Shown here: positions 51,722 to 61,611 of the stretch, piece by piece
Position numbering within the stretch: position 1 is the stretch's first letter
How the letters are laid out: the number at the start of each line of letters is the position of its first letter
Assembly (NCBI RefSeq): GCF_001857945.1
Contig: NZ_CP017770.1
Coordinates: forward strand, 2,232,001 to 2,296,000
Direction: 5' to 3'
From: Paenibacillus crassostreae
GTDB taxonomy: Bacteria > Bacillota > Bacilli > Paenibacillales > Paenibacillaceae
Length of the DNA stretch: 64,000 nucleotides
Notes under the pieces: generated by a model
What the model saw: the letters and a program-made list of their open reading frames with translations, nothing else
What the model was told of the DNA's origin: nothing
The model's database searches: none
Translations under genes and position numbers: made by a program

Positions 51722-53356
51722 TTATTTTCTACATATTTTCTGCACTAATCGTTCAACTCTCGATACTAACTCGGACATTTGGAAAGGTTTAACTATATAA
51801 TCATCGGCCCCAAGTTGAAGCGCATGAATAATATCCGTCTGGTTGCTTCTACCTGTTAACATGGCAACAACAATATTACTTTCAGGATATTCATAGCGGA
51901 TTCTCTTCAACACCTCTACGCCATCCGTTTCCGGCATAATCCCATCTAACAGAATAATATATTTTTCTTGCTCTGAATACCAATCAGATTGAAGGAAATC
52001 AGTACCATTGTCATATTCCTTAATCGAAACAACTATATTTCGGTTCGGCTGCCATTTCGTGAATTCCGACATAATTATTTTTCGAATAAGTCGATCATCA
52101 TCAACGACGATAATATTTAATCTTTGTTCGTTATGCTTACTTATTACTTCCGTTGAAAAAAGAACCGTCTGATTTCTACCAGACTGCTTCCCCACATAGA
52201 GAGCTTGATCAGCCTCTTCAAACAGTTTCTCAGAATGTGCATTGTCCGAGTGAATATTGGTTACTCCTGCAGTAAACGTGACTTGTAATTGTTGATCTTT
52301 AAATGAGAAAATATAGGATGAAATCGCATGATGAATTCGCTCAAGTACTTCTAGCGCCTGATTTTTGTCTGTATTGGGGAGAAGCAGTGCAAATTCCTCT
52401 CCGCCATAACGACATAGAGTATCTTCATGCCTCATGTTATTCACTATGGTGTCAGCACAACGTCGAAGTACTTCATCTCCCACGAGATGGCCATAAGTAT
52501 CATTTACTTTTTTGAAATAATCAATATCTATGATTACAATGGTAAATACACGTCCCGATCGGTGAAAATCTGCGATAAGATGCTTCATCATCCGATTGAA
52601 ATGTTTACGATTATAGACACCCGTTAACTCGTCTATTATGGTTAGCTGCTCCCATTGCTGCTTAATTTGAAATCGGTTCTCTATTAGAGCAATAATTAAT
52701 TCCTGATCTATCGGCTTAGCAATATAGTCCATAGCTCCAGAACGATACGCACTCAGCTGATTTTCTTTGGTATCCTCGCTACTCATGACAATGATCGGTG
52801 AATGCTCTTGTTTGGACTTTTCAACAATTAGCTTGAGAAGCTCTAACCCATTACGATCTGGAAGAAGAATATCCAGCAGGATCATATCCGGTTTCTAATC
52901 GTAGAAAAGCTTCAATCCACGTTCAGCTGTTAATGCGAGATTAACTGGATAGCTATGTTCCTCTAATATCTCCTTCAAATAACCAGCTAACTCGACATCG
53001 TCATCGATAATCAGAATTCGATTCTCATGCATTTCCCATAATGGATTCTGCGATGTTATTACACCCTCTGAAAGTTGACCTTGTCCTTTGTCGGCTGAAA
53101 TAGCTTCTAGTAAAGATTTTAGCTGTTCGTACCATTCGAGATAGGTGAAATGACGATTACCTTGATCTGAATATATATTTATCTTTTGTTCTGCTACCTT
53201 CTCAATTTCTAGCATCCCGATCGTTCCAGCGGTACCTTTAATATTGTGTAAGAATCGATAGATTTCCCTTTCCTCAACCGTGGCTCTAGTTGTCCATTCA
53301 TCGAACGTGCTTATAATCCGCTGTTCGACAAGTTGTTTATATTTATCTGTGTTCAA
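51722..53356 (-). pseudogene. HPt-REC-GGDEF-REC protein gene interrupted by an in-frame amber codon
   Basis: One 545-codon frame is broken by a TAG at 52895-52897. The upstream part (52895-53356) holds an HPt domain (FLHNIKGTAGTIGM) and the first half of a receiver (ILIIDDDVELAGYL). Directly after the stop the frame continues KPDMILLDILLPDRNGLEL, the rest of that receiver with its phospho-Asp. A diguanylate cyclase follows (RYGGEEF active site, RHED inhibitory site), then a second receiver (IIVVDDDRL, ILLDGIMPETDG). A GAG or AAG to TAG change is the simplest explanation. Restart at the internal ATG (52885) would give cyclase plus REC2 without a whole REC1. Confidence 0.85.
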
Positions 53357-53409
53357 GGTTCAACTCCTCACGGCTTATTTATGCCTGCCAACAATTCAAT
53401 CATAACTTG

Positions 53410-56262
53410 CTATATCTTTCTTATACTCAAAATATCCTCAATCGCTTCAAATAACTTCACAGTTACATACGGTTTAATAAGAAAATGCGAGATACCCATT
53501 TGCAAAGCCCTCCCCTTATCTTCAAAAGCACTAGAAATGATAATAGGGATGCTCTTCAATTGTTCAGAGCTCTTCATCCGCTCAATAACCCCCCATCCGC
53601 TCACTTCAGGAGAAAGCTTCAAATCTAGGACTATAATGTGGGGCGGCTGTTCCTCCATTGCACGAATAGCATTAACTCCGTCTGAATAGATCGTGGTTCG
53701 ATATCCCTTCTCCACTAGTTCCTCTTGAAGCATACCGGCTAAATTAATATCATTCTCCACAAGCATCACATTTACTGGAGTGTCTTCACCTATGTTTGTC
53801 GATAGTTGGCTTGTACTAATCGGTGCAATATCACTCTTATAGATTGGTAAAATGATTGAAAAGGAACTTCCTTCTCCCAATTGGGATTTCACACTCACAT
53901 CACCCTGATGATGACTTACAATCTCTTTAACAATGGCAAGTCCTAAGCCCGTCCCTCCAATCTTAGATCGATCAGAGCTATCAACTCGGTAGAATTTGGT
54001 GAAAAGGCTCGAAATAGCTTGAGCAGGAATTCCTAAGCCTTTATCTGTAATCTCAATCCATATATTATCGCCCATTTGATGGGAAAATATGATAATATCC
54101 CCACCATCTGGTGAGTACTTGATTGCATTACTCACCAAATTGACCATTGCCTGATATAGCTTATCTCGATCTCCAAGGACTACCATTTTCTCATGAGATG
54201 AGTTACTTATTATTCTATGATGGGTGGTACTGGCTTGCTGAATCTCCTTCACTTCCTCGATAAGATGAATCATATCCACTGGCCTAAAATCATAAAACTG
54301 CATGCCATTCTCCATTCGCTGGAGATCTAAAAAATCGTTAACTAGTAATGTCAATCGATTGGCCTCTTGATGAATCGTAGCCGTATATTTACGTTGACGT
54401 TCCGGATTCAACTCCCGGTGTAACATCAGTTCCGAGAAACCAAGAATGCTAGCAAGTGGCGTTCGTAATTCATGGCTAACCGTGCTCACAAATTCGGATT
54501 TCATCCGGTCGACCTCATACTCCTTCGTGATGTCACGATGAACGAGTAGTATGCCGAACTTCTGCTTATTGTGGTATATAGGTTCCCAATAGATTTGTAT
54601 GTATCGAGTCTCTTCGCCCTTAAGCACATAGTTCAAACTTTGGATCTGACCTAAATTATCACTTAAAGCATTTTCAATAAATTCATATAATGACTTAAAG
54701 TCCTCAATTCTGGGAGCAAGTAATGCCATAAAATCTTGTAAAGACATCCCATCCAATTCAGAATCGACATAGGATAACCCCATAAGTTCATATAGCTTAT
54801 GATTTACCTGCAAGGACTGTCCGTTAAGATTCATGAACTGGACGCCTTCCTGAATAGTGTTCATCATATCTTGGGTCAGCTGCCGCTGCCCTTCCGTAGC
54901 TTCGAACATCTCTAACTTCTCAAGCGATAGTGAGATTTGTCCCACTAGGCTGATTATTTCTTTCTGATCACGATCCCCGAAGCACTTACCCACACGGGTT
55001 AGTACCATACAAGCCGTAATGTTCCCATCCCCTTTATATATAGGTAGAAACAAGTCATACGCTGAAAGAGGTTCTGAAATATACCCCTTCTCTCCTGGGG
55101 TCGCATCTCTTTCCCGTAAATACAATTGCTTACTATACAATGATCGAATGGCAGCACTCTGCATAAATCCGTTCATAAACTGTGAAATTTCCTCCTGGGA
55201 GATTCCATGCGCGGCATGGTCCTGTGTCTCATTCATTAATATGAGAATCCCTTTTTCCGAAGAGGTAACCTCTACCATATTACGAATGATGCTGTGCAAG
55301 AGCTCTTTTTTATCTAATGTATTGGCTATAGATTGCGTAAACACATATCGTTTATTCAAATATGATTCATTCTCTTCCATCTGGATAAGAGCTTGTTGAA
55401 GTTCATCCTGTTGGGCTTGTAGCTCATCTTGCTGAGATAGAAGTTCCTCATTCTGAGCAAGCAGCTCCTCATTCTTCTCTTGTATCTCATAAATCATGTT
55501 GTTCAAGGATCTAGACAGGTGTCCGATTTCATCCTTTCGTTCCAAAATATCTGGTTGTATCTTGTCACCTTCAGCGTAATACATCGCATATCGAGACAGT
55601 TGCCTTAAGGGATTTCCAATATCCTTCGACAACTTTCTGCTCATATAGATTGATAAGAAGAGAACCATAATTGTGTAGACAATAAAGCTGACACCTCGAA
55701 AAAACAACTTTTCAAGCAGTATCTCATTCTCATTTTTCAACTGCACACGAATTTCTTTCTCTGATTCGTGTGCGAAGGAGATTATTTCATTAACGGGACT
55801 ATTCACACCCAAGGTAATTAAGTTACGCAGTGCGTCATAATCCCCTTTCTCAGCGAACACTAGCCCTTGAGGTAAAATACTCATTAAATACTCATCGAAA
55901 AAATTTTCTACATTTCGAACAAGCTTCGCTTCTTCACTTGACAACGGAGTACTCTTGAAAGAACTTATTGACCTATCTAACTCCTTCTTGACATTAAAAA
56001 TCTGCTCATATTCATAACGATCTAAATATGCAAAATAACCTCTTACTCGTAGAATAATTTCATTCGTTTGGTTAGCGATATCCGAAATATGGTCATGACT
56101 TCGATTCATATTGTTGATCTTATCATCGTAATTCCGGATGATGGTGATAGTACTCAAGGCCATGACGGAAGCACCGACTAGAATGAGCGTAAAACCAACC
56201 ATCATGATTGTTATGATCCTTATATTAATACTATGTTTGATATATTCCTTGAATCTATTCAT
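53410..56262 (-). CDS. Hybrid sensor histidine kinase (4HB-HAMP-GAF-PAS-HisKA-HATPase-REC)
   Basis: A 950-residue membrane kinase. An N-terminal transmembrane helix, an extracytoplasmic four-helix-bundle-like region (about 35-180) and a second helix lead to HAMP. A Glu/Gln-rich coiled coil (NEELLAQNEELLSQQDELQ) follows, then GAF and PAS domains. HisKA has VSHELRTPLASILG. HATPase has NLVSNAIKYSP and GGTGLGLAIVKEIV. A C-terminal receiver has VMLVENDINLAG and IIVLDLKLSPEVSG. Phosphate would normally pass from its receiver to the HPt protein encoded next, but that gene carries a nonsense codon. Confidence 0.9.
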   Translation of the reverse strand: MNRFKEYIKHSINIRIITIMMVGFTLILVGASVMALSTITIIRNYDDKINNMNRSHDHISDIANQTNEIILRVRGYFAYLDRYEYEQIFNVKKELDRSISSFKSTPLSSEEAKLVRNVENFFDEYLMSILPQGLVFAEKGDYDALRNLITLGVNSPVNEIISFAHESEKEIRVQLKNENEILLEKLFFRGVSFIVYTIMVLFLSIYMSRKLSKDIGNPLRQLSRYAMYYAEGDKIQPDILERKDEIGHLSRSLNNMIYEIQEKNEELLAQNEELLSQQDELQAQQDELQQALIQMEENESYLNKRYVFTQSIANTLDKKELLHSIIRNMVEVTSSEKGILILMNETQDHAAHGISQEEISQFMNGFMQSAAIRSLYSKQLYLRERDATPGEKGYISEPLSAYDLFLPIYKGDGNITACMVLTRVGKCFGDRDQKEIISLVGQISLSLEKLEMFEATEGQRQLTQDMMNTIQEGVQFMNLNGQSLQVNHKLYELMGLSYVDSELDGMSLQDFMALLAPRIEDFKSLYEFIENALSDNLGQIQSLNYVLKGEETRYIQIYWEPIYHNKQKFGILLVHRDITKEYEVDRMKSEFVSTVSHELRTPLASILGFSELMLHRELNPERQRKYTATIHQEANRLTLLVNDFLDLQRMENGMQFYDFRPVDMIHLIEEVKEIQQASTTHHRIISNSSHEKMVVLGDRDKLYQAMVNLVSNAIKYSPDGGDIIIFSHQMGDNIWIEITDKGLGIPAQAISSLFTKFYRVDSSDRSKIGGTGLGLAIVKEIVSHHQGDVSVKSQLGEGSSFSIILPIYKSDIAPISTSQLSTNIGEDTPVNVMLVENDINLAGMLQEELVEKGYRTTIYSDGVNAIRAMEEQPPHIIVLDLKLSPEVSGWGVIERMKSSEQLKSIPIIISSAFEDKGRALQMGISHFLIKPYVTVKLFEAIEDILSIRKI

Positions 56263-56432
56263 TTAAATCCCCTCTTGAGCAATCCTATTACTTGGAAGGC
56301 TCTTAATTATTGACCACTCTTTGTACATTTGACTTAATTCGACAAATTTCGCACTTTTCCTCTATATTAAAATAAAAAATTTAATATACCTTCGAATGTC
56401 CACTATTAATCTTTAAAATATGATAAGAACAA

Positions 56433-56500
56433 TGGTTATCCGTCTCTGCCGAAATATAAGAAATAGAGGTTCAATTGAAACTTGTACTTTCTTATATTTC
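56433..56500 (+). repeat. Dispersed repeat, copy G (central palindrome deleted)
   Basis: The end of module 1 (TTATCCGTCTCTGCCG) and the outer arms of module 2 (AAATATAAGAAATAGAG ... TTTCTTATATTT) are intact, but the whole 16-bp inverted repeat and its loop are missing. This looks like precise loss of a hairpin. Confidence 0.8.
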
Positions 56501-56505
56501 GAAAG

Positions 56506-56555
56506 AAAACAAGCCACAAACGCATGTGAACTGCACATGTGATTGTGGCTTGTTT
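56506..56555 (-). terminator. Terminator after the GH8 gene
   Basis: AAACAAGCCACAA ... CATGTG ... TTGTGGCTTGTTTTC on the minus strand: a long stem with a T-rich tail. Confidence 0.8.
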
Positions 56556-56591
56556 AAGTGGATCATCGATTCCACGAATACTCTATTATAA

Positions 56592-57737
56592 TTATTTCGG
56601 AAGATAGATACGGTAGTTACCGCTAAGTGCAAGTAATGTAAACAGGTAAAGACAATTATCATAATATCTTCTAGTACCCGTTCGCAGTGGTGTGTTCCAG
56701 AACAACTCAATACTCGCCTGGGCATGTGGCCCCGTTGCAGCAAGAGAAGCCATCGCATTGGTGGCAAGTAAACCAACAGGATGTAACGACTTCTCATCAA
56801 AGGCTTCACCCGCTACGGTATATCGCCGATAGTCTTCAGGTGTCTTATCCGCAAAAAAAGCCTGTACCTTGTTCGCTTCCTCGCATTCCCATTCATCTGC
56901 TCCAAACCATTCCCAATCTAAACCGATATTGGCAGCAACCCGATAGGAATCGCTGAAGAAATGTCCATATCCTCTATCATTATTAGGCGTACCATCATAA
57001 TGAGCATATTCTGGTGCTAATCCAGTCACAGGGTGACATGAAATAGTTAGATACACCCGGCTAGCGACAGCCGCCTCTTTCCAAAATGCGCGATCCTCTG
57101 GGTATGACCAGAGAGCGAACAGTTCATAGAAATGTGGCAAATGGTAAGACGGATCCGAATAATCGCATTCCGGTATGAACTTGATTAGCTTGTTATCTGG
57201 ATCCCACATCGGATACCCAACACCGTCCTCTCCTCTATGAATACAAGTACGGAGTAAGTCACGCGCTTGCGTTCCATAATTATAGGGAGCTTCTCCATCC
57301 CCCCAGCGATGGGATGCGAAGAATAGTGCCATTGCGAAGAATTCCTCTCCATCTGGTGCGGGTCCGTTGGCTAGTCGTGATCCATCTGGTTTACAAGACC
57401 AGGCGAAGTATCCAGCATGTACACCCGTCGTCATATACATATGAGTCATTGTCCAATTCCATAGACGATCGAATACATCTTTGCGGTTAAGCTGAACAGC
57501 CATCATCATCCCATAGGACATACCTTCACTACGAGCGTCGAGGTTACCTGTATCCAACATATAACCCATATCCTCACCTTGCGGGTAATAAATCCGTGTA
57601 TCCTCATCACCTTCAAATAATTTCGACCACGTATCCTCTAGACGCGTATTAATCTCTTGTTGATCTATTCCATAATCCTTAAGTAAATTCCGATACTGTC
57701 CGGTATAAAAAGAGCCTTTATGTTGATATCCTGTCAT
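56592..57737 (-). CDS. GH8 reducing-end xylose-releasing exo-oligoxylanase
   Basis: A 381-residue cytoplasmic-type GH8 enzyme that removes xylose from the reducing end of xylo-oligosaccharides. The start is ATG at 57737 with GAGAGGAAGG upstream; the frame extends to 57854 without a credible site. The catalytic acid is in LDARSEGMSYGMM. The base-region Asp is in HFFSDSYRVAANIGLD. The absence of a signal peptide and the Rex-like overall sequence argue for a role after oligosaccharide uptake. The GH43 gene at 62.4 kb fits the same pathway. Confidence 0.9.
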   Translation of the reverse strand: MTGYQHKGSFYTGQYRNLLKDYGIDQQEINTRLEDTWSKLFEGDEDTRIYYPQGEDMGYMLDTGNLDARSEGMSYGMMMAVQLNRKDVFDRLWNWTMTHMYMTTGVHAGYFAWSCKPDGSRLANGPAPDGEEFFAMALFFASHRWGDGEAPYNYGTQARDLLRTCIHRGEDGVGYPMWDPDNKLIKFIPECDYSDPSYHLPHFYELFALWSYPEDRAFWKEAAVASRVYLTISCHPVTGLAPEYAHYDGTPNNDRGYGHFFSDSYRVAANIGLDWEWFGADEWECEEANKVQAFFADKTPEDYRRYTVAGEAFDEKSLHPVGLLATNAMASLAATGPHAQASIELFWNTPLRTGTRRYYDNCLYLFTLLALSGNYRIYLPK

Positions 57738-57976
57738 AGGTATACAGCCTTCCTCTCCCGTTGCAAATGATGATATTTTAATACTCACCATTAAATTACC
57801 ACTCCAAGCAACGGAGTTCCATGCACATATCAAGCAACTATTTACCCAAATCAACCAAGCAGTTGTCTCATAGACTTAGCTGCGACGGATCTTTTCTGTA
57901 GCATCATCACCATCAATACGTCATAATCTATTTGAAACGCATCCACTTTCTTATATTCTAATAAAGGAGAATGATC

Positions 57977-58831
57977 ATGGGACCTTTTGCCAAGGATTTG
58001 TTACAAGACAAAGTTGTTCTGATCACAGGTGGTGCTACAGGATTGGGGCGAGCTATGGGAGAACAGTTCCTACAACTTGGGGCAAAACTAGCTATTGCGA
58101 GTCGGCGCGAGGATACATTAAGGATGGCAGCTACAGAGCTAAGCCTAGATCGGCATGATGTGTTCTACAAAGTGACTGATGTTCGGGATCCTGACCAAAT
58201 TCATGACCTAGTGGATGCTGTGGAACAGCGATTCGGTCAAATCGATGTACTAGTCAATAATGCCGCTGGAAATTTCATAAGTCCTACCGAGCGTCTCTCT
58301 CCCCGAGCGGTAGATGCCATCTTAAATATTGTGCTACATGGAACCATGTACACTACTTTAGAAATCGGTAAAAGGTGGATTGAACAAGGGCATCCAGGTA
58401 CTATGTTGAATATCGTAACCACCTATGCTTCAACAGGTTCGGCTTTTGTAGTTCCATCGGCTGCAGCTAAAGCCGGCGTGTTAGCATTAACGCGCTCACT
58501 TGCAGTCGAGTGGGCACGTTACAACATACGTCAAGTTGCTATTGCTCCAGGTCCCTTCCCAACAGAAGGCGCAACATCTCGACTTATGCCAATGCCGGAA
58601 ATAGAAGAACAGATGATCAACCGAATCCCCCTACGTCGTGTAGGGAATAAGGAAGAACTTGCTCATTTGGCTTCTTACTTAATCTCAGATTATGCCAGTT
58701 ATATCAACGGGGAAGTCGTTACTATTGATGGAGGAGAATGGCTTCAAGGGGCAGGAGAATTCAACGACCTTCTTGAGATTACTGAGGAGCAATGGGATAT
58801 TTTAGCTGAGAAAACGCGCAAGGGTAAATAG
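57977..58831 (+). CDS. Short-chain dehydrogenase, 2,4-dienoyl-CoA reductase-like
   Basis: A 284-residue SDR. The start is ATG at 57977, seven bases after AAAGGAG; the ATG at 57971 is too close. The cofactor motif is TGGATGLGRAMG. NNAAGNFISP is characteristic of the 2,4-dienoyl-CoA reductase/FadH-like branch. The usual YxxxK is replaced by a Ser-x-Ala-x-Ala-Lys arrangement (VVPSAAAKAGV), as in that branch. A role in unsaturated fatty-acid or lipid metabolism is inferred. Monocistronic. Confidence 0.85.
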   Translation: MGPFAKDLLQDKVVLITGGATGLGRAMGEQFLQLGAKLAIASRREDTLRMAATELSLDRHDVFYKVTDVRDPDQIHDLVDAVEQRFGQIDVLVNNAAGNFISPTERLSPRAVDAILNIVLHGTMYTTLEIGKRWIEQGHPGTMLNIVTTYASTGSAFVVPSAAAKAGVLALTRSLAVEWARYNIRQVAIAPGPFPTEGATSRLMPMPEIEEQMINRIPLRRVGNKEELAHLASYLISDYASYINGEVVTIDGGEWLQGAGEFNDLLEITEEQWDILAEKTRKGK

Positions 58832-58887
58832 TTAAATCCAATTCAAGTTGATTCCATTTGTTAGACAGTGCATCTAACAACAAACAA

Positions 58888-58916
58888 AGCAGACCTGTTA
58901 TAGTTAACAAGTCTGC
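58888..58916 (+). terminator. Stem-loop after the SDR gene
   Basis: AGCAGACCTGTTA and TAACAAGTCTGCT form a stem with one mismatch. No T-run follows; repeat copy H begins seven bases later. Confidence 0.55.
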
Positions 58917-58922
58917 TACATC

Positions 58923-59085
58923 AAGCAGAAACGGCAACACCGTCCTCTTTCAAGGACGGTATCCGTCTCTGCGGAAATATAAGAAATAGAGTATCAAGAA
59001 TCAATTTCATAATTACGCAACCCGATTTAGCTGCATCGGCGATTATGAAATTGATTCAAGTGAAACTTATACTTTCTTATATTTT
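58923..59085 (+). repeat. Dispersed two-hairpin repeat, copy H (short form, best preserved)
   Basis: Module 1: GCAGAAACGG(CAAC)ACCGTCCT, loop, AGGACGGT(AT)CCGTCTCTGC. Module 2: AAATATAAGAAA, the perfect 16-bp inverted repeat with an inner CCGAT/ATCGG stem in its loop, and the closing TTTCTTATATTTT. It lies between convergent gene ends. Confidence 0.92.
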
Positions 59086-59093
59086 GTGAACAA

Positions 59094-60197
59094 CTATAGT
59101 AGTAGTCTTATTTCTTCATCCAACTGTTGGAATGCTGCCTTTAGCTTATCCTTGGGTACTTCAGAATAAAGGTCTCCAATAGCTAGTTCAGAATAGCAAC
59201 TTGTTTCGTTAATGTTCCTTAGATGTTGCGTTAAGCGCACTCCTGTCGTCTCATAAATCCGTTTCAATATAGGCTCAAGCTGCTCTGCTGATACATCAAA
59301 ATGAACATGAAACATATTCGATACCGGCTCTGCTGGCATAGTCGTAACACCATGGCACTGATTGAACAATCCCGCCAATTCTTTAGCTTCCTCATAATAT
59401 TGTGCCATCTTATTCACGCGCTTCTGGAAATAGTAATCCGAGCTTATGACATAAGGATACAAGCTGATTAAATCTCCCCCGTAGCGTCGTTTCCATATCT
59501 TTGATTGACTCGTAAAATCCTTGTCCCCAGCTAGAATTGCACCCGCAATTCCACCAATTCCCTTATAAAAGGATACATATACACTATCAAAGAGTGCACA
59601 TACCTCGTCAGCTGTTTTTTGATAATAAGGTAGGACTTCAAAAAGTCGAGCCCCATCCAGATGTAGCTTGATCCCTTGTTCCCTACAATAAGAGGAGATA
59701 GCCTCAAGTTCTGCGTAATCCGGTAGTTGTCCTCCGATCTCACGTTGAGGTAATTCAAGCAATAAACAAGCAATATCTCCCTTTATGTTCTGGACATCTT
59801 CCAGCCTTATTAATCTGTTCTTCTCCCCAAGTAAGATCGGCTCGATATGATGTATTTCTTTCAACCCATCTTGTTCATGAATCTCTAGGTGACATAAAGG
59901 ATGATAGGCAACTCGTTTCACTTCTTTTTGATCAGACCATATTCTTAAGGCGATTTGTTGCGCCATCGTTCCACTTGAGAAGAACACCGCTGTTTCCTTC
60001 CCTAAATGTTGCGCCATCTGATCCTGGAAGTCTTCGATCACCTTGCCTTTACCATACATGTCACTTCCCAGATTTCCATCGATATCTTTCAAAGCTTCTA
60101 TTAATATTTGAACATTCCGTTTACCATGGCCTCCAAGTTCATAAGCCGTTTCAATAGAAACTTCTGATAAAGACTTCTTATTGTTCGTATTGTCCAT
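59094..60197 (-). CDS. Threonine aldolase-family (beta-eliminating lyase) PLP enzyme
   Basis: A 367-residue PLP-dependent enzyme of the low-specificity threonine aldolase family, which cleaves L-threonine or allo-threonine to glycine and acetaldehyde. The PLP Lys is in VSFYKGIGGIAGAI. The cofactor-binding Asp is in LHLDGARLFEV, and SSGTMAQQIAL supplies the phosphate site. The start is ATG at 60197 with AGAGGTG upstream; the ATG at 60218 contains that site. The specific substrate is uncertain. Confidence 0.88.
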   Translation of the reverse strand: MDNTNNKKSLSEVSIETAYELGGHGKRNVQILIEALKDIDGNLGSDMYGKGKVIEDFQDQMAQHLGKETAVFFSSGTMAQQIALRIWSDQKEVKRVAYHPLCHLEIHEQDGLKEIHHIEPILLGEKNRLIRLEDVQNIKGDIACLLLELPQREIGGQLPDYAELEAISSYCREQGIKLHLDGARLFEVLPYYQKTADEVCALFDSVYVSFYKGIGGIAGAILAGDKDFTSQSKIWKRRYGGDLISLYPYVISSDYYFQKRVNKMAQYYEEAKELAGLFNQCHGVTTMPAEPVSNMFHVHFDVSAEQLEPILKRIYETTGVRLTQHLRNINETSCYSELAIGDLYSEVPKDKLKAAFQQLDEEIRLLL

Positions 60198-60264
60198 CTC
60201 GTTACTACACCTCTTCATTTTATCTATGAACTATTCCGTAATCAGGCCATATGCTGATATCCTC

Positions 60265-61447
60265 TTAATTCTCCGCGACACAAAGTGAGACAATAAGGGG
60301 AATACTTACAATAAATTGCACATTCTTAACTCCAGCGCTAGAAAGTAGCAAGGACCGTAGTGAATTAGTGTAAAATATACCCAATATACTGCCTATTATA
60401 ACACCGATGATCACAATAGGAACAAAGCTCATCGCAATCAGGTTCATAAGTTGAAATGTAGTATATCCTATCGCTTTCATGATGCCAAACTCCTTCTTGC
60501 GTTTGAGTATTATAGTTTTTATCACAAGATAAAGAATCATAATAACGACCAATACCGTAATCGAGAGGATCATAAGCATAAAGGAAAACACAGCTGATAC
60601 GTATATACCACTTTGCCTTTTTATTGTTTCGTCTGCATCTATTACATCCTCTGTTAAATTCCCGTACTGTTCTTTGATGTTTCGGATTGCGCTTGCGTTA
60701 TCTGTATCTTTCAGATAAACATGGAATAACGAACCTGTATAGTCTAAATCAGTTGCTGTACACCAGGTAAAGTTAAAGCTGTGACCATCAATCCTATCCT
60801 CTAAAACGTGTCCCGTTCCCCATACAGTTTTCATATATTGCGGATTATTAGGATTCACTTCAATTTTCTCGCGCAAATGACGGATATGTACATTTAGTGA
60901 TCCATCTCCAGTAAAAGAATCCCCCCAGACGTTTTGGAACAACTCTTCCTTAGTGACCACTCTATTTTTATTTCTCGCCAAGTAACAGATTAACTTATAT
61001 TCCAATGTTTTGAGCTTGATCTCTGCACCATTTACACGTACACGGTTTAGCATACAATCGATCTTCACCTTCCCGAACTCTAATATTTCAGAAGAACTGC
61101 TATTTCCACCATATCTCTTGAGCACTGGCTTCACTTTAGCGAGCAATATACTGAGCGTATATGGCTTCTGTATGTAATCGCCTCCACCTATATTCAGTGC
61201 AATCAGAACATCGTCATCACTAGAACGAGCACTAATAAACAGAATAGGAATCTGCGTTGTCTGGCGTTGTCTTTTGCACAAATCGAACCCAGATGTATCC
61301 CCGAGATTGATGTCCAGAAGGATCAACGATGTTTCATTATCCCGTAAAAACTGTTCACACTCATCTGCACTAGTCACATAGATCGATCGGACTTCGAACA
61401 TATTAAAATACTCACATATCGTTTCCGCAAGGACTGTTAACCTGTCT
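60265..61447 (-). pseudogene. Response regulator fused in frame to an FtsX-type permease fragment
   Basis: The frame runs from a stop just upstream of 61447. It starts inside a receiver (LTVLAETICEYFN before the first ATG at 61401), so beta-1 and the acidic pair are missing. Phospho-Asp (LILLDINLGDTSG) and the winged helix up to TVWGTGHVLED are present. Without a stop it then continues into the C-terminal part of a MacB/FtsX permease (TDLDYTGSLFHVYL, two to three transmembrane helices, KKEFGIMKAIGYT), ending early in LIVSLCVAEN. A kinase gene, an ATPase gene and most of a permease gene were probably deleted. A working protein is unlikely. Confidence 0.75.
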
Positions 61448-61611
61448 AATTATAGGTTTATTAGCACTATAATTATTACTTTTATCAACTAGTAAACAAA
61501 TGCAACAAGAGCAAAGATATGCACATTGTTTATTAACTTCTTATTTCCCATAATTAAAGCGTATACAATTACAATTCAACTTAGCCTATAAAGCAAAAGG
61601 GGGAAAGTTCC

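Larger units (their letters stand above)
56263..56591. other. Intergenic region with a reduced repeat and terminator
   Basis: This 329-base gap between two minus-strand genes holds repeat copy G (56433-56500), the GH8 gene terminator (56506-56555), and A/T-rich sequence that should include the kinase promoter. Confidence 0.6.

Noticed and set aside
52895..53356. Separate small HPt protein gene as a normal two-gene arrangement
   Set aside because: The stop falls in the middle of a receiver domain whose second half continues in the same frame, so an interrupted single gene is the better explanation.
57738..57854. 39-residue N-terminal extension of the GH8 protein
   Set aside because: The extension has no ribosome-binding site or family similarity, whereas the ATG at 57737 has a good site and matches GH8 Rex N-termini.
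7096..59085. Repeated palindromic units as a possible CRISPR array
   Set aside because: Copies are separated by kilobases, vary in length and lack regular spacers; no cas genes are present.
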